The position numbers and the translations under genes were made by a program. From positions 74,177-88,886 of the forward strand of contig HF972686.1 in NCBI GenBank assembly GCA_000432995.1: a stretch of 14,710 bases of DNA, given 5' to 3'. This document shows positions 1 to 5,926 of the stretch, in pieces. This DNA is from Clostridium sp. CAG:1013 (GTDB taxonomy: Bacteria > Bacillota > Clostridia > Oscillospirales > Acutalibacteraceae). Below the pieces are notes generated by a model. That model was not told the origin of the DNA and did not search any database. It saw only the letters and a list, made by a program, of their open reading frames with translations. Each line of letters begins with the position of its first letter. Position 1 is the first letter of the stretch.

Positions 1-1
1 G

Positions 2-85
2 ATAGATGTCCACCAGGCTCCTGTTAAGCAGGTCCAAAAGCAGTTGAAAAAGATAGGCGCCTATCTGCCGAATTACAAGGAATAA
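2..85 (+). CDS. C-terminal end of an unidentified protein (partial)
   Basis: The frame starting at base 2 is open from the window edge to a TAA at 83-85, giving 27 residues that end in AYLPNYKE. The other two forward frames are closed by stops within the first 30 bases. A strong + strand terminator begins about 60 bases after the stop, which supports a real + strand gene ending here, convergent with the large minus-strand operon. The visible tail is basic (KQVQKQLKK) and soluble-looking. I do not recognise the family, and the fragment is too short to assign a function. Confidence 0.45.
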   Translation: MDVHQAPVKQVQKQLKKIGAYLPNYKE

Positions 86-89
86 TATC

Positions 90-124
90 CCGGAGAGAAA
101 GGGGAACTTCCGGTTTCTTTTTCT
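90..124 (+). terminator. possible weak terminator after the left-edge gene
   Basis: CCGGA at 90-94 can pair with TCCGG at 109-113, and a T-rich run (TTTCTTTTTCTC) follows. The stem is short and the loop long, so on its own it is weak. It lies 5 bases after the stop codon of the partial + strand gene and would act together with the better terminator at 145-176. Confidence 0.3.
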
Positions 125-144
125 CGAACACTTTCAAACAGCAG

Positions 145-176
145 AATGCCCCGCGCGAAAGCGCGGGGTATTTTCT
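145..176 (+). terminator. Rho-independent terminator of the left-edge + strand gene
   Basis: CCCCGCGC (149-156) and GCGCGGGG (161-168) form a perfect 8-bp stem closed by a GAAA tetraloop. A-T and G-T pairs extend it out to about 145/172. The bases TATTTTCT follow on the + strand. It ends transcription of the gene whose stop is at 83-85, before the convergent minus-strand operon. Confidence 0.8.
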
Positions 177-212
177 GTGAGGATAGCTTTGGTGAGAAAG
201 AGGTATCTCCTG

Positions 213-246
213 AAAAATGAAAAAGCCTGTCTGGAAAGACAGGCTT
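213..246 (-). terminator. Rho-independent terminator of the dlt-like operon
   Basis: AAGCCTGTCT (223-232) and AGACAGGCTT (237-246) form a perfect 10-bp stem with a GGAA loop on the + strand (TTCC on the minus strand). Read on the minus strand, the stem is followed by TTTTTCATTTTTC. Its first two bases overlap the TAA of the SGNH-protein gene (245-247). This makes that gene the last of the operon and forms a convergent terminator pair with the hairpin at 145-176. Confidence 0.85.
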
Positions 247-1216
247 AGGTGCTTTTGGACGGCTGCGCGGCGTCAACTAATGTCTCATATTTTTTTAAAG
301 AACGGTCCCAGGAAGAGAAGAGGGGATCCTTTCTGTGGTCGGTGAGCAGACCTGTGGACTGAAGGTAAGAGGACAGAAACTTCGTGACTTTCACCGCACC
401 GAAATAGTTGAGATGATCCCCTTTGTCCCGGGTATCATGGTCCCAATCAATGCGGAGCAGGTCGTTTTTAAGGTTCAGATCCACATACTCGCAGCCCAAT
501 TCCTGGGAAAGCTGGTGGATCCCGTTGTGTTTGGAAGTGTTCCAGTTGACGGTGCTGGGTGTGCTCATGAGGAGAAACTTTGCTCCATGGTTTTCGCACA
601 ACTCCTGGATCTTTTCCACATAGTGCCGATTGAGGGGGAGGATCTTCTCTTGAAGCTGGGTGGGCTTCATATGATTTTGATTCGTGCTGGGACTGACTTT
701 GGTACTGAACCGATAACCCTTGTTCTCGTCAGTCCAGGTATAGGAAGTTTCTTCTGTCAGGTCCTGCCAGGTGAGGTTTTTCCACCGGTTGTGGTAGCGG
801 AAAATGGAAAACCGCTGTTTGAGCCAGGTCATAAGGGCGGTTTGAGGGCGGATTTTTCGGTAGATAGCGTTGGTTTCCAGGATGACTACCTTAGGAGATT
901 GATCCTGAAAGGCTCGCTGGAGAAGCGCATAGGAGTAATCCAGGGTTTGACTGCTGGTGGCGCAAAGGTAGGAAGCATATCCTGTATCCCGCCAGATTTG
1001 CAAAGGAGAGATGGAGGAATAGGCTTCACTGTCGCCCAACACCAGCACGTCAATGGTGTTATCTTTTTCTCCTAGGACGCCGTTGGCCTTCACTTCTTCC
1101 ATGCCGGATTCCATGGTATTGTCTTTGGGGGCGAACAGGAGGGAAGCTCCGGCTAAGAGAAGGGCCAGGCCCGCGGCGAAGAGGATCCAAGTGAAGATGC
1201 GTTTGACAATGGTCAT
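245..1216 (-). CDS. DltD-like SGNH/GDSL-fold protein, membrane-anchored
   Basis: This is a 323-residue protein with one N-terminal membrane helix (residues about 7-29, positive residues before it), so the rest should lie outside the cell. An SGNH block I motif, VLVLGDSEAYS, places the candidate nucleophile at Ser63. Near the C-terminus GDHLNYFGA gives Asp267-His268, the usual SGNH catalytic His region. In dlt and alginate-acetylation systems the SGNH partner (DltD, AlgJ/AlgX) works with the MBOAT to move the acyl group onto the extracellular polymer, and that is the inferred role here. DltD is usually close to 400 residues, so this one is short, and a DltD-family assignment is weaker than the SGNH fold assignment. 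The ATG at 1214-1216 follows AAGGAGGG by 7 bases and lies 13 bases after the MBOAT stop. It is the last gene of the operon. Confidence 0.85.
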   Translation of the reverse strand: MTIVKRIFTWILFAAGLALLLAGASLLFAPKDNTMESGMEEVKANGVLGEKDNTIDVLVLGDSEAYSSISPLQIWRDTGYASYLCATSSQTLDYSYALLQRAFQDQSPKVVILETNAIYRKIRPQTALMTWLKQRFSIFRYHNRWKNLTWQDLTEETSYTWTDENKGYRFSTKVSPSTNQNHMKPTQLQEKILPLNRHYVEKIQELCENHGAKFLLMSTPSTVNWNTSKHNGIHQLSQELGCEYVDLNLKNDLLRIDWDHDTRDKGDHLNYFGAVKVTKFLSSYLQSTGLLTDHRKDPLFSSWDRSLKKYETLVDAAQPSKST

Positions 1217-1229
1217 AAAGGTTCCCTCC

Positions 1230-2828
1230 TTAAAAAGCGGCGTAGATGGGATCTATGGGGATATATCCCGCACCGTAGGCCCCGAAGATCACCAGATACA
1301 AGATCATCCCGTAGGCCGCAGCGAATCGGATGACTACGTGGCGTTTCCCAAGGCGTTGACGGAGGGGGATCCCTTTTTCCTGGAGAATTCCCACCAGAAG
1401 GACCAGCAGCAAGGTGACCACCACGATCCCGAAATCTTGAGGATCCATGCCGAAGGTGAACAGAGTTCCGTTCCACAGGGAATCCAGGGTAAAGTTGGTG
1501 AAGATCCGCCCGGCCATGGCCAAGCCTGCACGGAGACCATTGGCTCGGAAGAACAGCTCTCCCAGGCACACCAGCAGGAAGGTGCGGCAGATCTGAAAGC
1601 AGCGGTAGGGACGGCTTTGCCGGGAGATCCCCAGCTTGGAGGTGAAAGCGGCGGCCAGGGGATCCAGAGCGTTCCCGCCGGCAATGAGAGCAAAGTGGTA
1701 CAGGCCAAAGAACAAGTAATGCCATCCGGCGCCGTGCCAAAGGCCGTTGCAAACCCAGACGCAGAACAGTACCAGACTTCCTCCCAGCAGGGGGCCGTAG
1801 TGGTTCCCCAGTCGTTTCCGTCCCCAGCTGGTCAGACGCTTCAGGGGTTTGGACAGGGACAGAGGGTAGAAGAGATAATCCTTGAACCAGGTTCCCAAAG
1901 TGATGTGCCAGCGCTTCCAAAATTCGGAGATGGACTTGGAAAAGAAGGGGCGTTGAAAATTTTCAGGAAGGGAGATGCCGAAAAGCTGTCCGCTTCCCAA
2001 CACCACATCCATTGTGCCGGAAAAGTCCATGTACAGCTGGAACGTGTATCCCACCGCAGCCAGGGCAGTAACAAACCCGTCGTAGCGGTTGTAGTGGGTG
2101 AACACGTTTTGGATCAGCAGATTCAGCCGGTCGGCCACCACCATCTTTTTCACCAAGCCCCAAAGGATCCGCTGGCCCCCCAGAATCAGGTTGGCGTATT
2201 GCAGTTTGGGGGCTTCCCACAAGGATTGAGCGGTCTGGGAATACCGGCAGATGGGCCCCTCCATGATCTGAGGGAAAAAGCTCATAAACAAAGCCAACCG
2301 CAGCAGGTTCCGATCACCGGGGATCACCCGGCGGTACACATCGAACAAGTACCCCATAGCCTGCAAAGTGTAGAAGGAGATCCCAATGGGCAGCAGGAAG
2401 GAGGGGACCGGCAGAGTGATGGGCAGCCCCAGCCATCCCAGAAGGGAGTTGGCGTTTACAGCGAAAAAGTGGGTGTACTTTAAGCTCAGTAGGATGCCTA
2501 AATGCAGCAGAGCGGCGAAACCCATCACCAGGCGCTGCCGCCGGAGATACTGGGCTTTCACAGCTTTGCGCTGTTCCTTGGGGACTTCCAGCCGGCGGGC
2601 GTCCTCTTCCTTTTGGAGTGCGGATAGCCACAATCCCACATGGTGGATGGAAAGGGTGGACAGCAGCAGAAAGACGATCAGTTTTCCGCTGACGGCCCAG
2701 AAAAAGGCGTAATTAAACCCTAACAGGGCGATCCTGCGGCCTTTTTGGGGGAGGATGCCATAGAACCCCAGGGAAAGGGGCAGCAGTACCAGAAGGTACG
2801 CCAGAGAGTAGTAGGAGGAGATGGCCAC
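1230..2828 (-). CDS. MBOAT-family O-acyltransferase (DltB/AlgI-like)
   Basis: This 532-residue polytopic protein has many hydrophobic helices from residue about 10 to the end. MBOAT landmarks occur in order: LLPIGISFYTLQAMGYLFDVYR (about 145-166), FFPQIMEGPICRYSQ (184-198), FWKRWHITLGTWFKDYLFYPL (303-323, with His308) and NGLWHGAGWH (361-370), where His365 is the family's catalytic histidine. Family members pass an acyl or aminoacyl group from a cytoplasmic donor across the membrane to an extracellular acceptor. Here the donor should be the carrier protein encoded just upstream. DltB is usually near 400 residues; this length is closer to AlgI/PatA-type MBOATs, so DltB-like describes context rather than strict orthology. 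The start is GTG at 2826-2828: AGGAGG lies 8 bases upstream within the carrier-protein gene, and only 3 bases separate the two genes, implying coupled translation. Confidence 0.9.
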   Translation of the reverse strand: MAISSYYSLAYLLVLLPLSLGFYGILPQKGRRIALLGFNYAFFWAVSGKLIVFLLLSTLSIHHVGLWLSALQKEEDARRLEVPKEQRKAVKAQYLRRQRLVMGFAALLHLGILLSLKYTHFFAVNANSLLGWLGLPITLPVPSFLLPIGISFYTLQAMGYLFDVYRRVIPGDRNLLRLALFMSFFPQIMEGPICRYSQTAQSLWEAPKLQYANLILGGQRILWGLVKKMVVADRLNLLIQNVFTHYNRYDGFVTALAAVGYTFQLYMDFSGTMDVVLGSGQLFGISLPENFQRPFFSKSISEFWKRWHITLGTWFKDYLFYPLSLSKPLKRLTSWGRKRLGNHYGPLLGGSLVLFCVWVCNGLWHGAGWHYLFFGLYHFALIAGGNALDPLAAAFTSKLGISRQSRPYRCFQICRTFLLVCLGELFFRANGLRAGLAMAGRIFTNFTLDSLWNGTLFTFGMDPQDFGIVVVTLLLVLLVGILQEKGIPLRQRLGKRHVVIRFAAAYGMILYLVIFGAYGAGYIPIDPIYAAF

Positions 2829-2831
2829 TCA

Positions 2832-3062
2832 TTATGCCTCCTCTCCCAGGCGGAGGATCATAGCCCAGATCTGCGCCGCGGAGTTGAAGTTGGAGGGAGT
2901 GATCTCCACAGCGGGGATGGTGATGTCAAAAGCGTCTTCCAATTCCGCCACCAGGGCAAGGATGGAGAGGGAATCCAGCAGGTGGCCGTCCACCAAGTCG
3001 GTGCAAGTGGCGTAGTCAATATCGGGCTGGATTTCTTCCAAGATTACCAATAAGCGTTCCAT
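2832..3062 (-). CDS. dltC: DltC-like aminoacyl carrier protein
   Basis: This acidic 76-residue protein has the size and pattern of DltC and acyl carrier proteins. GHLLDSLSILALVAELEDAF holds the phosphopantetheine attachment site at Ser31 within the DSL motif. A holo-carrier synthase elsewhere in the genome would attach the arm, and the adenylation enzyme encoded upstream would load it with an amino acid. Its position between the decarboxylase and the MBOAT suggests that the loaded carrier is the donor for the acyltransferase, possibly after or alongside decarboxylation. The ATG (3060-3062) is preceded by AAGGAG with an 8-base gap. That Shine-Dalgarno lies in a small inverted repeat (AGGAGC-A-GCTCCT, 3063-3075). 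The gene starts 19 bases after the decarboxylase stop. The DltC name follows length and context; the substrate carried is not shown by sequence. Confidence 0.88.
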   Translation of the reverse strand: MERLLVILEEIQPDIDYATCTDLVDGHLLDSLSILALVAELEDAFDITIPAVEITPSNFNSAAQIWAMILRLGEEA

Positions 3063-3081
3063 AGGAGCAGCTCCTTTCTTT

Positions 3082-4260
3082 TTAATAACAAGGTGAGTTG
3101 AGGGGATCGGTTTCCATAGGGCGCCGGAGAGTGCGGAGCTGTCCCTGGGTGTCCAGGAGGACCACTTGGGGAAGATCCCGGCTCAGGAACAGGGAGATGC
3201 CCTCTGTCATGGAGTAGGCCCCCGTGTTCTGGAAGGCCAGAAGATCTCCGGGCTTAAGCGCGGCAAGGGGAACTTGCTTTGCCAGCAAGTCGTGGATGGT
3301 GCACAGGGAACCGCACAGATTCCATAGCTGGACCTGATGGGGATCCCGGGGGCCCAGCAGCCGCAGAGGAGGGCAGCGCATACCCATGGACTGGCCGTAG
3401 TAGGCCAAATGGTGGATGCCTCCGTCCAAAATAGCGTAGTTTCCAGTGGCGTTGGTTTTGACATCCACTACCCGGGTCACGTAGGTGCCGCAGGAAGCGG
3501 CGATGCTTCGGCCAAGTTCCAGCGTGATGGGGCCCTGGTAGGCCATATGCTCCAGCAGGAAGGAGACTTCTTCCAAAAAAGCGGCTTCATCAAATTGATC
3601 CTCGGGGAAATAGGCCACGGGAAACCCAGGGCCCAATTCCAATTCCGGGGGTAGGAAGCCCAAGCGTTTTTCCCAGTCCTGAAACAGAGCGTCCAGGTAG
3701 TTTAGCTCCCGCTTCAGACGTTTCAGGGAGGTTTTCTGGGTGCCGGAAAAGTATTGGATCCCCCGAAGTTCCACAAAGGGATCGTTGGGGTACCGCTTCA
3801 GGATCCCTTCGATTTCCTGGGAGGTGATGCCAAACTGGTTGCCGCTGGTGAGACGGAGCAGAAGGGGAATCCGTTTCCGGGCCGCTACGGCTTCCTGACG
3901 CAGCAGGGCAAACTGGGCCATGGACTCCACGGTGTACAAACAGGAGGGACCCTGCTGGGCAATGAGTTGGGCCATGAGACCAGGTTCCTTATAGACCCCG
4001 GAGATCACGAATTTTTCCCGAGGCAGCCCCAACCGCTGGCAGATCCGAAGTTCTCCCGGGGAGCAGATCTCCAGCCGTTCCACCAGGCCGGAAAGTTCTC
4101 CTGCCAGGAAGGGGTTGGCCTTCACCGCGTAGCAAAGGCGGACGGAAGAAGGCAGAGTTTTTCGCAGGTGCTCCACCCGACGATTTAAAGTTTCCTTGTC
4201 AAAGAGGTATAAGGGGGTGGAACATTCCTTCAGGATTTCTAAGAGGCGTTCCTCCGTCAT
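3082..4260 (-). CDS. fold-III PLP-dependent amino acid decarboxylase, BtrK/exosortase-associated type
   Basis: This 392-residue protein has the two-domain layout of the DAP/ornithine decarboxylase superfamily. Visible motifs are CYAVKANP with the PLP Schiff-base Lys47, GIQYFSGTQK (168-177, replacing the HxGSQ of LysA), LELGPGFPVAYF (207-218, glycine-rich phosphate loop), LELGRSI (247-253, in place of EPGR), LDGGIHHLA (279-286), CGSLCTIHDLL (316-326, active-site Cys loop from the partner subunit) and NTGAYSMTEG (345-354). The ELGR...GTYVTRVVDVK...DGGIHH pattern is, from memory, like BtrK and the exosortase-A-associated decarboxylases that sit beside AMP-ligases and carrier proteins, not LysA. 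I chose the ATG at 4258-4260, with AAGGAG 8 bases upstream, over a TTG at 4330-4332 that overlaps the upstream gene. Standard dlt operons have no such gene. The substrate is unknown; Glu or Asp are guesses. Confidence 0.85.
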   Translation of the reverse strand: MTEERLLEILKECSTPLYLFDKETLNRRVEHLRKTLPSSVRLCYAVKANPFLAGELSGLVERLEICSPGELRICQRLGLPREKFVISGVYKEPGLMAQLIAQQGPSCLYTVESMAQFALLRQEAVAARKRIPLLLRLTSGNQFGITSQEIEGILKRYPNDPFVELRGIQYFSGTQKTSLKRLKRELNYLDALFQDWEKRLGFLPPELELGPGFPVAYFPEDQFDEAAFLEEVSFLLEHMAYQGPITLELGRSIAASCGTYVTRVVDVKTNATGNYAILDGGIHHLAYYGQSMGMRCPPLRLLGPRDPHQVQLWNLCGSLCTIHDLLAKQVPLAALKPGDLLAFQNTGAYSMTEGISLFLSRDLPQVVLLDTQGQLRTLRRPMETDPLNSPCY

Positions 4261-4328
4261 ATAGATCACTCCTTTTTCAAAAAAATCAGCCTGGGGCGGA
4301 ACGGTTTTCCGCCCGGCAAGGCTGACAG

Positions 4329-5879
4329 TCAAGCCCGGTCTCTTCCGGAGTCCTGAGGACCTGCCTGGGAAAGACAGTTTTTCTCTTCCAGAAGCCGGGT
4401 CCGGTCGATTTTTCCGTTTTTCGTTAAGGGGAGTTGATCCAGCCGGGAAAAAGATCCGGGGATCATGTAAACAGGCAGTACGGCCCGCAAGGCTCCCCGG
4501 ACTTCCTGGGGGGAGGCTGCCCCTGTGTAAAAGCCTAAGAGCTTGTTTCTTCGCTGGTCAAAAACGCAGCAGCACTGGTCCACGCCAGGCAGCTGGGATG
4601 CTGCTCGCTGGATCTCTTCCAGTTCGATCCGGTGGCCCATGTATTTGATCTGAAAATCTTTCCTGCCTCGGAAGTACAGTTCTCCGTCTTGGCCATAGCT
4701 TGCCAAATCCCCTGTGCGGTAGATCCGGTCGGGCAAAACCTGATTGAGTGGATTTTGAACGAACCGTGCGGCGGTTTGTTCCGGCGCCCGGTAATATCCC
4801 AGGGCCAGAGAGCTTCCCCGCACACACAGTTCTCCCAGAGATCCCGGCTCAGTTACTTCCCGGTCATGAGAGTCCAGAAGGAACACCTGCCGGTTGGGAA
4901 AGGCTTTGCCGATGGGGATCCCTGACCCATAGTCACAGTGAGGATCCAACCTGTGATAGGTGCAGTTACAGGTGATCTCCGTGGGGCCGTACAGGTTGAC
5001 GAATTCCGTCTGGGGCAGATGGGACCGCCAGTGTTCCAGGTGCTTTAGTGGCATTTCTTCCCCGCTGAACATGACTCGCCGGAGGGTTGTCGGCTGTCGA
5101 TAGTCCAGACCGTGGAAAGTGCTCACAAGACACAGAGCGGACACCGCCCAGATCAGGACGGTCACCTGCCGGTCGCAGAGCCAGTCCACCAGTTCTTGGG
5201 GACGGGAAAAAAGCTCTTTGGGCAGGATGGAAAGGGTGGCCCCGGTTTTTAGGCAGGAGTAGATGTCTTTGACGGACACGTCGAAATCAAAGGGAGCCTG
5301 ATTGCCTACCTTATCCTGAGGATCCAGGGGGAACAGGCTGGAAAAGGTGTCCATAAAATCCAGAACGCACCGATGGCTGACCACCACTCCTTTTGGGACG
5401 CCGGTGGAGCCGGAGGTGAAAATGGCGTACAAAGGGTCCGTGTCGATCATCTGCCGGCGGATCTGGTCCAGCTGTTCCCTGCGGAGTTTTTCTTGGGAAA
5501 GTTCTTCTACCAAAAGCAGAGAATCTCTGGGGAAAAGTTCCTGGGCCTGGTTCCAATATTCCTGGTTGGTAAGGACCCACGAAGGCTGGAGCACTTGGTG
5601 GATCTGAGCGATCCGAGCAGGGGGAAGCTGAGGGTTTATCAAGGCATAGAAGCCACCCCCGTACACGGAACCGAAAAATCCTGTAAGTGCCTGAATCCCC
5701 TTGTCCATAAAGATCGCTACGGATGCTCCTGGGGTCAGGCGGCCTGCCAGGGCGGAACCCACCCGAAGACACCTGTCTAAAAGCTGACGGTAGGTGACAG
5801 AGCCTTGGGCGTCTTCCACGGCGGTCTTTTCTGGGAAAGCTGCCGTGCTCTGTTCCAGATATTCCAATACGTTTTTCAT
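4329..5879 (-). CDS. dltA: DltA-like amino acid adenylation enzyme (carrier-protein ligase)
   Basis: This 516-residue ANL-superfamily enzyme, close to DltA (about 500), should activate an amino acid with ATP and load it on the adjacent carrier protein. Core motifs occur in order: FTSGSTGVPKG (154-164, P-loop), QAPFDFDVSVKDIY (194-207, Asp200 matching the amino-group-binding Asp of DltA), MFSGEEMP (270-277), NLYGPTEITCN (295-305), YRTGDL (387-392), GRKDFQIKYMGHRIELEE (405-422) and NGKIDR (488-493), whose Lys490 is the catalytic lysine. DltA has FCGE where this protein has FSGE, so the Cys known to enforce D-Ala selection is Ser272. The substrate may therefore not be D-alanine. The ATG at 5877-5879 follows a G-rich Shine-Dalgarno. 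It begins the biosynthetic part of the operon, 47 bases after the kinase gene. No dltX lies in front of it. Confidence 0.88.
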   Translation of the reverse strand: MKNVLEYLEQSTAAFPEKTAVEDAQGSVTYRQLLDRCLRVGSALAGRLTPGASVAIFMDKGIQALTGFFGSVYGGGFYALINPQLPPARIAQIHQVLQPSWVLTNQEYWNQAQELFPRDSLLLVEELSQEKLRREQLDQIRRQMIDTDPLYAIFTSGSTGVPKGVVVSHRCVLDFMDTFSSLFPLDPQDKVGNQAPFDFDVSVKDIYSCLKTGATLSILPKELFSRPQELVDWLCDRQVTVLIWAVSALCLVSTFHGLDYRQPTTLRRVMFSGEEMPLKHLEHWRSHLPQTEFVNLYGPTEITCNCTYHRLDPHCDYGSGIPIGKAFPNRQVFLLDSHDREVTEPGSLGELCVRGSSLALGYYRAPEQTAARFVQNPLNQVLPDRIYRTGDLASYGQDGELYFRGRKDFQIKYMGHRIELEEIQRAASQLPGVDQCCCVFDQRRNKLLGFYTGAASPQEVRGALRAVLPVYMIPGSFSRLDQLPLTKNGKIDRTRLLEEKNCLSQAGPQDSGRDRA

Positions 5880-5880
5880 A

Positions 5881-5926
5881 GGCTGCCCCCTTTCGGGAAT
5901 CTTCCCACGGGGCGGCCTTGGCAGCC
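5881..5926 (-). promoter_or_regulatory. RNA hairpin in the kinase-dltA intergenic gap, overlapping the dltA ribosome binding site
   Basis: GGCTGCC at 5881-5887 and GGCAGCC at 5920-5926 are perfect inverted repeats that bracket the whole gap between the kinase stop and the dltA-like start. Inside them, CCCC can pair with GGGG and GGGA with TCCC. Read on the minus strand, the 3' arm contains the G-run that serves as the dltA Shine-Dalgarno, so folding would hide it. No T-tract follows, so it is not a terminator. A role in setting translation of the biosynthetic genes relative to the regulator genes is inferred. Confidence 0.4.

Noticed and set aside
1053..2483. 476-residue open frame on the + strand opposite the MBOAT and SGNH genes
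   Set aside because: It is Gln/Pro/Gly-rich and low in structure, and it overlaps two well-supported minus-strand genes.
3082..4332. Longer decarboxylase starting at a TTG (4330-4332), and annotation as lysA
   Set aside because: The ATG at 4258-4260 has an ideal Shine-Dalgarno, and family homology begins shortly after it. The motifs and context argue against a housekeeping diaminopimelate decarboxylase.
5880..5926. A dltX-type small gene ahead of dltA
   Set aside because: The gap is 47 bases and is filled by a hairpin; no open frame of suitable size exists there.
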